Assembly (NCBI GenBank): GCA_949051815.1 | Contig: CARQVR010000011.1 | Span: 1-64,000 of the forward strand | Length of the DNA stretch: 64,000 nucleotides | Direction: 5' to 3' | Origin: an uncultured Lachnospiraceae bacterium | Lineage (GTDB): Bacteria; Bacillota; Clostridia; Lachnospirales; Lachnospiraceae | In this document: positions 26,780 through 35,183 of the stretch, in pieces | Numbering within the stretch: position 1 is the first letter of the stretch | How the letters are laid out: every line of letters begins with the position of its first letter | Notes under the pieces: model-generated | Database searches by the model: none | Seen by the model: only the letters and a program-made list of their open reading frames with translations | Told to the model about the DNA's origin: nothing | Position numbers and translations under genes: made by a program

Positions 26780-27678
26780 ATACAGCGGTAAACATTGCGG
26801 GAGTCACCTTTCAAAATCCTGTTATGACGGCGTCCGGCACATTCGGTTCCGGCATGGAGTACAGTGATTTCGTGGATTTAAACAGGCTGGGCGCGGTGGT
26901 GACCAAGGGGGTAGCGAATGTGCCCTGGGAGGGCAACCCGACGCCCCGCGTGGCGGAAGTGTACGGCGGTATGTTAAATGCCATCGGCCTGCAGAATCCT
27001 GGGATCGACGTTTTTATAGAGAGAGATCTGGCATTTTTGAAAAAATATGACACAAAGGTGATCGTAAATGTCTGCGGCAAAACCGTGGAGGATTATCTGG
27101 AAGTGGTGGAGCGCCTTTCGGACACGGACGTTTCCATGCTGGAAATCAATGTGTCCTGCCCCAATGTGAAGGAGGGGGCGATTGCTTTCGGGCAGAAGGC
27201 GGAGTCTCTCTACGATATCACATCGCAGATTAAAAAGAAGGCGAAACAGCCGGTGATTATGAAACTGAGTCCGAATGTGACGGACATCACGGAGATGGCA
27301 AGGGCGGCGGAGGCGGCGGGAGCCGACGCGCTTTCCATGATTAACACCATTACCGGCATGAAGATTGACATTCACAGGAGAAAGTTTGTGCTGGCAAACA
27401 GGACGGGCGGCATGTCCGGCCCTGCGGTCAAGCCGGTGGCTGTGCGCATGGTTTACCAGACGGCGCAGGCGGTGAAAATCCCGATTATCGGCATGGGAGG
27501 CATCGGCAATGCGGAGGACGCTATTGAATTTCTGCTTGCGGGAGCCAGTGCCGTGGCCGTGGGTGCGATGAATTTTGTGAACCCTTACACGACTGTGGAA
27601 GTGGTGGAAGGAATTGAGGCTTATATGAGGCAGTACGGGATTGAGAATGTGACGGATCTGATCGGGGGCGTAATGTAA
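26776..27678 (+). CDS. pyrD: Dihydroorotate dehydrogenase B, catalytic subunit
   Basis: 300 residues, class 1B. It oxidises dihydroorotate to orotate with FMN. Motifs: ASGTFGSGMEY near the N-terminus, GLQNPGIDVF, INVSCPNVKEG (catalytic cysteine region), VIMKLSPNVTD and IIGMGGIGNAEDAIEFLLAGASAVAVG for FMN phosphate binding. ATGA overlap with pyrK shows tight coupling. Neither pyrF nor pyrE is adjacent in this window. A terminator follows whose 3' arm doubles as ribosome site of the next gene. Confidence 0.96.
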   Translation: MNTAVNIAGVTFQNPVMTASGTFGSGMEYSDFVDLNRLGAVVTKGVANVPWEGNPTPRVAEVYGGMLNAIGLQNPGIDVFIERDLAFLKKYDTKVIVNVCGKTVEDYLEVVERLSDTDVSMLEINVSCPNVKEGAIAFGQKAESLYDITSQIKKKAKQPVIMKLSPNVTDITEMARAAEAAGADALSMINTITGMKIDIHRRKFVLANRTGGMSGPAVKPVAVRMVYQTAQAVKIPIIGMGGIGNAEDAIEFLLAGASAVAVGAMNFVNPYTTVEVVEGIEAYMRQYGIENVTDLIGGVM

Positions 27679-27692
27679 AAAATCATATCTTC

Positions 27693-27743
27693 CCCTTCCT
27701 GCGCATAGATTTATAGTAACTATACGCAGGGAGGGCATTTTTT
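27693..27743 (+). terminator. Terminator after pyrD, overlapping the sipL ribosome site
   Basis: CCCTTCCTGCG (27693-27703) pairs with CGCAGGGAGGG (27725-27735), then six T end directly before the GTG at 27744. GGGAGGG in the 3' arm is the ribosome site for the next gene. Confidence 0.75.
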
Positions 27744-29300
27744 GTGGAATTGGTGAAGAAAAAGATACATATGGATCGAATAAACGGCAGAGCCGGCACG
27801 CAGATGGTATTGGAAGAGGACGTCAATATTTCGGACAACAAGATGGATGCAAACTATCTGTTAAGCAGTAAGGGCGAGATCATTATGGAGGAGGTACGCC
27901 CGGGCGAAAACGTGGTCAGCCTGAAAGGGAAGCTCGTGGTATCCATACTGTATCTGACGGACATGGAGGGGATGTGCGCCAGTATGGAGGCGGTGATTCC
28001 CTTTGAGGAAAAGGTAAATATGGAGGGAATCGGCAACGGCGACACGATTCTGACGGAAAGCTGCATCGAGGATTTGACGGTGGGCTTAATCAACTCGCGC
28101 AAATTCAGCGTGCAGGCGGTTGTTTCCTTTTCGCTTGCGCGAGAGGAGCAGATGGAGTGCGAGACGGCAGTCGATCTTTACCATGAGGAGCCTGTGGAGT
28201 ACCGCAAGTGCGTTTATCCGGTGGTGGAGCTTGTGCTGCATAAGAAGGACATCTTCCGTTTGAAGGAGGAGATGGAGCTGACGGGCAATCTGCCCAATGT
28301 GTTCCAGACCATATGGCATCACATCTGTTTTGATCATGTGGAATTTAAGGCGCTGGAGGAGAAGCTTTCGATTCAGGGGGAGATGAGGGCCTTTTTCTTA
28401 TATGAGGGAGAAGGGGATAACGATAAAACACAGTGGTATGAGAATACCGTGCCGTTCAGCGGCATTATCGAGTGTCACGGCTGTCGGGAAAACATGATTC
28501 CCGATATCAGCTATCATCTGGGCCAGTGTAATGTGGAGGTGCGGCAGGATTTTGACGGGGAGGAGAGAGTGTTCTGCGTGGAGCCGGTACTGGATCTGGA
28601 TATTCACCTCTATGAGGAGGAGAATCTGGAAGTCATTTCCGACGTATACGGCGTGGATAAGGAGATTGAGGCGCTTGCCACGCAGATGCCTGTAAAGAGT
28701 CTGCTTCTGGCAGGAAGCGGGAAATGTAAGATTGCGGAGCATGTGCGGATTCAGAATCCGGAAATGCCCATGTACCAGCTCATCCATTCCGACGGTGAAA
28801 TCAGAATCGACGAGCAGACCATCGTGGAGAACGGCATAGCTGTTTCGGGAACGCTTCTGGTGACGACACTCTACCTGAGTGCGGGCGGCGCGAAGGCGAT
28901 CTATTCCACGGTCAATGAACTGCCGTTCCAATATGTGATCGAGGCGGAGAACATTCTGCCCACCTGTGTCTATAAGCTGAGAAGCAGTATCGAGCAGTTG
29001 ACGGTGACCATGCTTGACAGCGACGAGCTGGACGTCAAGGCGGCGTTGCAGTTTAAGGTAATCGTATTTTCCGTGCAAAACCGCGATCTGGTGACGGACA
29101 TCAGGGTGGAGCCGCTTGACTTAAATAAGCTCAGTGAACTGCCGGGCATGGTGATCTGTATCGCCGGACCGGGAGAGACGTTGTGGGATATCGGCAAGAA
29201 ATACTATGTGCCGGTGGCGCAGCTTAAGGAAGTCAACGAGCTGCCGACGGAGGAGATCAGCGCGGGGGATAAAATTCTGGTTGTTAAGGGCGGGATTTAA
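27744..29300 (+). CDS. sipL: SPOCS (DUF3794) and LysM spore-coat morphogenesis protein, SipL type
   Basis: 518 residues from a GTG start. Three SPOCS/DUF3794-like blocks span about residues 30-440 (repeated patterns such as GEIIMEEVRPGENVVSLKGKL and EIRIDEQTIVENGIAVSGTL). A C-terminal LysM follows (GETLWDIGKKYYVPVAQLKE to the end). In Clostridioides, SipL binds SpoIVA through its LysM and is needed to encase the forespore with coat; this protein has the same architecture. The start codon follows the T-run of a terminator-like hairpin whose 3' arm supplies the ribosome site. Name assigned from architecture. Confidence 0.88.
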   Translation: MELVKKKIHMDRINGRAGTQMVLEEDVNISDNKMDANYLLSSKGEIIMEEVRPGENVVSLKGKLVVSILYLTDMEGMCASMEAVIPFEEKVNMEGIGNGDTILTESCIEDLTVGLINSRKFSVQAVVSFSLAREEQMECETAVDLYHEEPVEYRKCVYPVVELVLHKKDIFRLKEEMELTGNLPNVFQTIWHHICFDHVEFKALEEKLSIQGEMRAFFLYEGEGDNDKTQWYENTVPFSGIIECHGCRENMIPDISYHLGQCNVEVRQDFDGEERVFCVEPVLDLDIHLYEEENLEVISDVYGVDKEIEALATQMPVKSLLLAGSGKCKIAEHVRIQNPEMPMYQLIHSDGEIRIDEQTIVENGIAVSGTLLVTTLYLSAGGAKAIYSTVNELPFQYVIEAENILPTCVYKLRSSIEQLTVTMLDSDELDVKAALQFKVIVFSVQNRDLVTDIRVEPLDLNKLSELPGMVICIAGPGETLWDIGKKYYVPVAQLKEVNELPTEEISAGDKILVVKGGI

Positions 29301-29422
29301 AAATTGAAATGAGGATGCGCGGGCTTAAAATCCGAATTGTAAAATGAAGGGTTATCGTATATACTATGAGATAGGCTTTGGGAGTCTGGCAGGGCCGGAA
29401 TACGAAAAAGGACGAATTTATC

Positions 29423-31024
29423 ATGAACACATCATCTATATTAAAGAATAAAATATTTCTGTACCTGACGGAATTTTTCGCCGGCATGTCCGTGATGGCG
29501 GTAGAGCTGGGGGCGAGCAGGCTGCTCGCTCCCTATTTCAGTTCTTCCCAGATTGTGTGGACGATCATTATCGGCACCATTATGATCGCCATGGCGCTTG
29601 GCAATATTTATGGCGGAAAGAGCGCGGACAAGGACCCGAACCCGGACAAGCTTTACACGCGGATTCTGATTGCAGGCGTGTGGATTGCGCTGATTCCGGT
29701 GGTGGGAAAATATATCATTATAGGGATTTCCGCGCTGTTAATTTTTGCGGTGAATACGAATTTCCTGATCTGGGCGGCTTTTGCGGCGTGTATGGTGATC
29801 TTCGTGTTTCCGCTTTTCCTGTTGGGAACGGTGACGCCGTCTCTGGCCAAGTACACGGTGCAGAGCCTTTCGGACAGCGGCAGTATCGTGGGAACGCTTG
29901 GCGCGTTTAATACGATCGGCAGCATCATCGGTACGTTTGTGCCGACTTTTGTGTCGATTCCGGCGGTGGGCACTTCGATCACGTTTCTGATTTTTGCGGC
30001 GATTCTCTTAGGGCTTGGCATCATCTATTTTGTCAGCAAAAAGAGCGGATGGAAAAAGAGCGCGGCATCGGCGGTTGTCTTTCTTCTGTGCTGTATTTTC
30101 GGGGCGTCGAACAGCTTTGCTTTCTGGGAAAATAATCTGGCCTTTGAGGGGGAGTCCGTTTACAATTATTTGCAGGTAAAAGAAAACGACAGAAGTGTCA
30201 TTTTATCGACAAATGTGCTCTTCGGGGTGCAGTCCATTCTGATTAAGGACGAGGGACTGACGGGCATGTACTACGACTATGCCATGGCGGCGCCGCTTAT
30301 GACGGGAAAGGAAAATCCGGCGGAATGCAATACGCTGATTCTTGGCATGGGGACGGGCACTTACGCGCACCAGTGCAGGGCTTATTTCGGGGATATGCTG
30401 GTGGAGGGCGTGGAGATTGATGAGAAAATTACGGATCTGGCACGGACTTATTTTGAACTGCCGGAGGATGTGTCTGTGACCACCTATGACGGCAGGGCTT
30501 ACCTGAATGCCATCGACGGAAAGTACGATGTGATTATGGTGGACGCCTATCAGGATATCACGATTCCTTTCCAGATGTCTTCTGCGGAGTTCTTTTCGCT
30601 GGTGAAAGAGCATCTTGCGGAGGATGGCGTGATGGTGGTCAATATGAATATGCGGGGCAGCGGGGAGGACAGCATCAACGCCTGGCTTTCCGATACCATC
30701 GGCAGCGTTTTTGATGAAGTGTATACGGTGGACGTGAAAGGCTCCACTAACAGAGAGCTTTTTGCCTCGGACAATCCGCAGATGATGGAGAACCTGAAAA
30801 AACACAAGGAGACTGTCGCGGATGAAAGTCTCCTTGCCATGATGCATACGGTTTCTGAAAATCTGGTTCCCTACGAAGCGGGGAACCGCATAATGACGGA
30901 TGACAAGGCGCCTGTGGAGCTTCTCGGTATGCGCGTCATTGACGAGCTGATCAGAAACGAGGTCGCATATTATAAAGATGTATATGAGCAGCAGGGCATC
31001 TGGGGCGTGATTGACGCGCTGTAA
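29423..31024 (+). CDS. Membrane protein fused to a spermidine-synthase-like domain
   Basis: 533 residues. The first 230 form about seven membrane helices (LYLTEFFAGMSVMAVELGASRLLAPYF is the typical opening of fused MFS/spermidine synthases). The C-terminal half is a SAM-type Rossmann fold: TLILGMGTGTYAHQC, VEGVEIDEKI, VTTYDGRAYLNAIDGKYDVIMVDAYQ. Polyamine-synthase relatives use aspartates at the last motif; D-x-Y is kept, but the substrate is not certain. The start at 29423 follows AAAAAGGA. No other polyamine genes are nearby. Confidence 0.85.
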   Translation: MNTSSILKNKIFLYLTEFFAGMSVMAVELGASRLLAPYFSSSQIVWTIIIGTIMIAMALGNIYGGKSADKDPNPDKLYTRILIAGVWIALIPVVGKYIIIGISALLIFAVNTNFLIWAAFAACMVIFVFPLFLLGTVTPSLAKYTVQSLSDSGSIVGTLGAFNTIGSIIGTFVPTFVSIPAVGTSITFLIFAAILLGLGIIYFVSKKSGWKKSAASAVVFLLCCIFGASNSFAFWENNLAFEGESVYNYLQVKENDRSVILSTNVLFGVQSILIKDEGLTGMYYDYAMAAPLMTGKENPAECNTLILGMGTGTYAHQCRAYFGDMLVEGVEIDEKITDLARTYFELPEDVSVTTYDGRAYLNAIDGKYDVIMVDAYQDITIPFQMSSAEFFSLVKEHLAEDGVMVVNMNMRGSGEDSINAWLSDTIGSVFDEVYTVDVKGSTNRELFASDNPQMMENLKKHKETVADESLLAMMHTVSENLVPYEAGNRIMTDDKAPVELLGMRVIDELIRNEVAYYKDVYEQQGIWGVIDAL

Positions 31025-31065
31025 AGCAGACGCTGCACAAAGCCGCACAGACGGCCTGACGCATA

Positions 31066-31089
31066 TGACCTGCTCTGAAACACAGGTCA
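31066..31089. terminator. Hairpin between convergent genes
   Basis: TGACCTG and CAGGTCA form a perfect 7-bp stem between the converging spermidine-synthase-like and GH42 genes. There is no T-run, so termination is only suspected. Confidence 0.35.
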
Positions 31090-33102
31090 GTCTGACTTGA
31101 TGATGAGCACCCCTTTCGCTGCCAGTGTGATCATTTCTCCCGCCGCATATCTGTTCCCGCTTAACAGGTCGCATCCCGCAAAGGGCACAGCCATGACCTG
31201 CGCTTCTTCCCCGTGATTGAGCAGGAATACAAACGTACCGTTTTCGTTGACTCTTCTGGTCACTTCTATGCCGTCCGGCGCGTCCATAACCGGTTCGATC
31301 TCGGCTTCCCGACAGATTTCTCCGAGATATTCTCTGTAAAAGGCATCGTCAGACCTTGTGGCCACATAGTAGCCGAAGCCGCTGCCGAAGGCGTTTTTCG
31401 TGAGCACAGGCATTCCGGCGTAGAAATCATTTTCATAAAAGGCAAGGGCTTCGGCGCCTTCCGTGTGCAGCAGATCGCAGAGCATGAAAGCGGGGTAAGT
31501 TTTGCCTTTATAATGGAAAGTGTTGTGCATGTCTTCGGGCAGGGCGTCCTCCTCCTCCACCCAGATGCCGAGAATATCCCGCAGTTTTCCGGGATAACCG
31601 CCGACGGTCACGAGGTCGTGCTCATCCACATAGCCGCTGAAAAAGGTGGTCAGGAAGCGGCCGCCGTTTTTCACATAGGCGCGCAATTTTTCGTCATAGC
31701 CTGTTTTCACCATGTAGAGCACCGGCGCGATCACCAGATCGTATGCCGACAGATCGTCCTCCACGCCGATCATATCCACGGGAATATGCAGATCAAACAG
31801 GGCCCTGTAATAGCGCTCCACCTCCTGGCAGTAATCCAGATAGACGGAAGGACCCGCCGAGTAGGAGACGCCCCACCAGTTGTCCCAGTCAAAGACGATG
31901 GCGGTCCTGGCGTCGCTTCTTGCGCCGAGGGTCTGGTCTCCCAGCCGCTCAAGTTCCGCGCCAAGTGCGGCAACTTCGCGAAATACCCGGGTGTTTTCGT
32001 GTCCCGCGTGGTCGATCACCGCGCCGTGATATTTTTCGCAGGCGCCGATACTGCGTTTCATCTGGAAAAACATGACGGTATCCGCTCCGTGCGCGACTGC
32101 CTGATAGCTCCACAGCCGCATCACGCCGGGCCGCTTGAGCATATTACAGGGCAGCCAGTTGGTGACGGACGGCGTCTGCTCCATCAGGGCGAAGGGTTTC
32201 CCCTGCTTAAGGCCGCGCATCAGGTCATGGCGCATGGCGGTGCCGGAAACGGGCGTGTCGTTGGCGGGATAGTTGTCCCATGATACGAAATCCATATATC
32301 TGGCCCACATCTGATAGTCTAAAGGCTGATAGGCGCCCATCAGGTTCGTGGTGATGGGAATATCGGGGGTAACGGCGCGAATCGCGTCATACTCCAGACG
32401 GTACGCGCTTAAAATGCTCTCCGAATTGAAGCGGCGGTAATCCAGGGAGATGCCCTGAAACGTACTCTGGTCATTGCTCCAATGTTCGGAAAGGTGATTG
32501 GGCACAACAATATCTTCAAAGTCATAGAACGTGTGACCCCAGAATGCGGTGTCCCATACCCGGTTGACTTCCTCGATCGTCCCGTATTTTTCTTTCAGCC
32601 ATTCCCGGAATTTTTTCTCACAGTTTTCGCAGTAACATTCACCGCCGTACTCGTTGGAGATATGCCATGCCACGATGTTGTCGTATTCTTTGTAGCGTCC
32701 GGCCAGTCTGGAGGCCAGAGCGGCAGCGTATTTCCGGTAGGTGGGGCTGTTGGGGCAGGAATTGTGGCGGCTGCCGAACTTGCGCTTCATGCCGCTTGCC
32801 TCCACACGCAGGATATCGGGATGCTTTCTCGCCATCCATGCGGGATGCGCGCCTGTGGAGGTAGCCAGACAAACCTGCAGGCCGTGTTTTTTCACCAGCT
32901 CCATAATCCGGTCCAGCTTTTCAAAATGATAGACGTCGTCGTCGGATTGCAGCATGGCCCAGCTAAAGACATTCAGTGTGACAATGTCGATGTGCGCCAG
33001 CTTTAACAGACGCATGTCCTCCTCCCATGTCTCTTTCGGCCACTGCTCCGGGTTGTAATCTCCGCCGTAGGGGATTTTTTTGATTTTTTCGTTTTCGACC
33101 AT
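31087..33102 (-). CDS. Beta-galactosidase, glycoside hydrolase family 42
   Basis: 671 residues, typical for GH42. The N-terminal TIM barrel has YGGDYNPEQWP, FSWAMLQ, WHISNEYGGECYCENC (acid/base glutamate after N, plus the zinc-binding cysteines) and FALMEQTPSVTNW (nucleophile glutamate). The trimerisation domain (YDLVIAPVLYMV) and a short C-terminal beta domain follow. It should release galactose from beta-galactosides in the cytoplasm, since no signal peptide is present. AAGGAG lies before the start on the minus strand. Upstream are a TATAAT box and two direct ATGCCGGTT repeats, so regulation is likely. No sugar transporter is adjacent. Confidence 0.95.
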   Translation of the reverse strand: MVENEKIKKIPYGGDYNPEQWPKETWEEDMRLLKLAHIDIVTLNVFSWAMLQSDDDVYHFEKLDRIMELVKKHGLQVCLATSTGAHPAWMARKHPDILRVEASGMKRKFGSRHNSCPNSPTYRKYAAALASRLAGRYKEYDNIVAWHISNEYGGECYCENCEKKFREWLKEKYGTIEEVNRVWDTAFWGHTFYDFEDIVVPNHLSEHWSNDQSTFQGISLDYRRFNSESILSAYRLEYDAIRAVTPDIPITTNLMGAYQPLDYQMWARYMDFVSWDNYPANDTPVSGTAMRHDLMRGLKQGKPFALMEQTPSVTNWLPCNMLKRPGVMRLWSYQAVAHGADTVMFFQMKRSIGACEKYHGAVIDHAGHENTRVFREVAALGAELERLGDQTLGARSDARTAIVFDWDNWWGVSYSAGPSVYLDYCQEVERYYRALFDLHIPVDMIGVEDDLSAYDLVIAPVLYMVKTGYDEKLRAYVKNGGRFLTTFFSGYVDEHDLVTVGGYPGKLRDILGIWVEEEDALPEDMHNTFHYKGKTYPAFMLCDLLHTEGAEALAFYENDFYAGMPVLTKNAFGSGFGYYVATRSDDAFYREYLGEICREAEIEPVMDAPDGIEVTRRVNENGTFVFLLNHGEEAQVMAVPFAGCDLLSGNRYAAGEMITLAAKGVLIIKSD

Positions 33103-33169
33103 GTGGTTTTTCTCCTTCTACATATGATTGTCTGCTGTGATTTACAGGTGGAAAGCAGCAATTAGTGAC

Positions 33170-33216
33170 ATTATATCCGAATGATGCCGGTTGGAATACT
33201 TGACAAAATGCCGGTT
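33170..33216 (-). promoter_or_regulatory. Promoter region of the GH42 gene with paired direct repeats
   Basis: On the minus strand TATAAT lies at 33170-33175 with a weak TATTCC -35 box 17 bases away (33193-33198). On the plus strand ATGCCGGTT occurs at 33184-33192 and 33208-33216, 24 bases apart, flanking the -35 box. This fits a regulator that binds direct repeats (inference). Confidence 0.5.
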
Positions 33217-33243
33217 TTTACAAGTGGTTTTTAGTGATAACGA

Positions 33244-33280
33244 AAAGGAACCGGGCATGTACCCGATTCCTTTGTTTTTT
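33244..33280. terminator. Terminator between the unknown 220-residue gene and the GH42 gene
   Basis: AAAGGAACCGGG pairs with CCCGATTCCTTT (one mismatch). Minus-strand reading gives TTTT after the stem; plus-strand reading gives GTTTTTT. It can serve the minus-strand gene ending at 33326. Confidence 0.7.
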
Positions 33281-33325
33281 CGCTGTTTAGGAACTGTTAA
33301 GAATTAACCTGGCCGTTCCTTATGT

Positions 33326-33988
33326 TTAGTTGGAAGCGATCTGCCCTGCGCCGGCCTGATTCAGAATATCCTGTGTGGCATTGTTCTGTGCAGCCGCATC
33401 CTCAGCCATCTTGTCGAAGCCTGCCATAACAGCGTCGTAAGTCTTCTTGGAGATCTCGGGAAGCTCGCCGCCCCAGGTTTTTTCAGCCTGCTCGTAGCCT
33501 TTCTTGAAAGCTTCGCGCATATCTTCGATCTTGCCCGGATCGCCGCCCGTCAGAGCCGTAGCGAAATCAAGGATTCTGCCGGAGGTCTGCTTTACGCCCC
33601 AGTAGCCGTCCTCGGAAACGTCTTTCTGCGCCTGCAGTCTGGTAGCCTCATCTACTTCAAACTTGCCGCTGGCAAGGAATTTCCACATATCGCCGTTCGC
33701 AATACCGGAGGCCTGACTCTGCTTGGTCATCAACTGCTGCACAATGTTCTGTAACTGCTTTGTGTGCGCGTCAGCGTCTGCTTTCATCTTATTTACAAGT
33801 TCTGTGTTCTGTACATACTTTTTCACAGGTACGTTGACACTGTCCTTTGAAGGTTCATAAACTACACCGTTTTCTCCCTTGTCGGAAGCGTTGTCTTTTG
33901 TCTCTTCAACAGGCTTGGTCTCCGCCTGCGTAGTTGTGAGAGCTTCGTAAGCATTTCTGCCTGCTCCTGCAATTCCATTTACGCCCAT
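33326..33988 (-). CDS. Unknown cytoplasmic protein, probably well expressed
   Basis: 220 residues, not recognised. The sequence starts MGVNGIAGAGRNAYEALTTT and has no signal peptide or membrane segment. A disordered Thr/Glu/Lys-rich part (residues 15-55) precedes a helical region with KMKADADAHTKQLQNIVQQLMTKQS, a probable coiled coil, then ISEDGYWGVKQTSGRILDFA-like text and an Ala/Gln-rich end. An ideal ribosome site AAGGAGGG six bases before the ATG suggests strong translation. It stands alone between a terminator and a long AT-rich leader. I associate this type loosely with Lachnospiraceae but cannot give a function. Confidence 0.7.
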   Translation of the reverse strand: MGVNGIAGAGRNAYEALTTTQAETKPVEETKDNASDKGENGVVYEPSKDSVNVPVKKYVQNTELVNKMKADADAHTKQLQNIVQQLMTKQSQASGIANGDMWKFLASGKFEVDEATRLQAQKDVSEDGYWGVKQTSGRILDFATALTGGDPGKIEDMREAFKKGYEQAEKTWGGELPEISKKTYDAVMAGFDKMAEDAAAQNNATQDILNQAGAGQIASN

Positions 33989-34179
33989 TGGTATCCCTCC
34001 TTGGAAAAAATATATATTTGTGGTTGCGAAAAGACTGCCCGCATGGGCAATCTCCTTTTTCTATTATCTATATCGTACCATTTTCCTAATTTAATTAGAA
34101 GCAAAAGCGGAGAAAATCAAAAAAATTCCATGAAATGCCATGCCTGCACGGCGAAACCCGTGTGCGGGGGAGGCGGCGC

Positions 34180-34220
34180 TTGACATTTTGTACAAAATTA
34201 AGTACAATCCTTGTATACAA
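34180..34220 (+). promoter_or_regulatory. Promoter and GntR-type operators for ispE-gntR
   Basis: TTGACA (34180-34185) and TACAAT (34203-34208) are exactly 17 bases apart. The palindrome TTTTGTACAAAA (34186-34197) fills the spacer and TTGTATACAA (34211-34220) covers the expected start point. The second matches the classic GntR/FadR-type operator, and a GntR-FCD gene is second in the operon. Confidence 0.7.
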
Positions 34221-34299
34221 AGTACATTAACCTGTACGGGAAAGAACAGAGAACAGGAAAAAGGCTGACGGCGGGGTCAGCGGAGCATCGGGAGCAGCT

Positions 34300-35169
34300 A
34301 TGATTAGACAGAGAGCCTACGCAAAAATTAATCTGGGACTGGATGTGCTGCGGCGCAGACCTGACGGTTATCACGAGGTAAAGATGATTATGCAGACCGT
34401 GGATATCTGTGATGACCTGACTTTTGAGAAACGTAAGGACCAAGGAATCGCCTTCCGGATAGAAGGCTCCGATCTGCCTGCGGACGAAAATAATCTGGTT
34501 TACCGGGCGGCGGCGCTGCTGATGGAGAAAGGGCAGATCAGAGAGGGTGTTTCCATTACGCTGCACAAAAGGATTCCCATTGCGGCGGGTATGGCGGGCG
34601 GCAGCGCGGATGCGGCGGCGGCCATGCGGGGGCTGAACGAGCTGTTTGAAATGGGTTATTCTGCGGGGGAGCTGAAAAAGACCGGCGTGACGCTCGGGGC
34701 GGACATCCCTTACTGCATTGAGGGCGGGACGATGCTGTCGGAGGGCATTGGGGAAATTCTGACGCCGCTGCCTGCGCCGCCGGACTGTCATCTGGTGATT
34801 GCGAAGCCGGATATCGACGTGTCCACGGCTTTTGTCTACGGACATTTACAGGCGGACAGACTGCCCTTTCACCCGGATATTGACGGCATGGCGGCGGCGC
34901 TTGCGGCGGGGGATCTGAGAGGGATAACGGACAGAATGGGGAATGTGCTGGAGACAGTCACCGTGAAAGAATACCCCGTTATCGACAAATTGAAACGGAA
35001 GATGTGTGAGCTGGGGGCGGAAAATGCGCTGATGAGCGGCAGCGGGCCTACGGTGTTTGGTATTTATAAAGAAAAGGAAGCGGCACAGAAAGCGGCGGCC
35101 GCCATAAAGGAAGAGGAACCGGCAGGCGCGGTTTTTGTGACAGCGTTTTGGAATGGCAGACTGCTCTGA
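34300..35169 (+). CDS. ispE: 4-diphosphocytidyl-2-C-methyl-D-erythritol kinase
   Basis: 289 residues of the GHMP kinase family. IspE phosphorylates CDP-methylerythritol in the non-mevalonate isoprenoid pathway. Motifs: AYAKINLGLDVLRRRPDGYHEV at the N-terminus, the ATP loop PIAAGMAGGSADAAAAMRGLNELF, GADIPYC and the C-terminal LMSGSGPTVFGIY. It is expressed from a strong promoter with two palindromic operators and is followed 14 bp later by a GntR-type regulator. Length is normal. Confidence 0.96.
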   Translation: MIRQRAYAKINLGLDVLRRRPDGYHEVKMIMQTVDICDDLTFEKRKDQGIAFRIEGSDLPADENNLVYRAAALLMEKGQIREGVSITLHKRIPIAAGMAGGSADAAAAMRGLNELFEMGYSAGELKKTGVTLGADIPYCIEGGTMLSEGIGEILTPLPAPPDCHLVIAKPDIDVSTAFVYGHLQADRLPFHPDIDGMAAALAAGDLRGITDRMGNVLETVTVKEYPVIDKLKRKMCELGAENALMSGSGPTVFGIYKEKEAAQKAAAAIKEEEPAGAVFVTAFWNGRLL

Positions 35170-35183
35170 TAAGGGGGGCGCGT

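Noticed and set aside
27744..28000. sipL upstream hairpin as a riboswitch
   Set aside because: It has the shape of a simple terminator and no conserved aptamer sequence could be recognised.
31213..32283. Plus-strand open frame of about 356 codons
   Set aside because: It lies wholly inside the GH42 gene, whose motifs are clear on the other strand.
34001..34183. Small plus-strand frame of 60 codons upstream of ispE
   Set aside because: No ribosome site or recognisable product; the region is the leader of the minus-strand gene and the ispE promoter.
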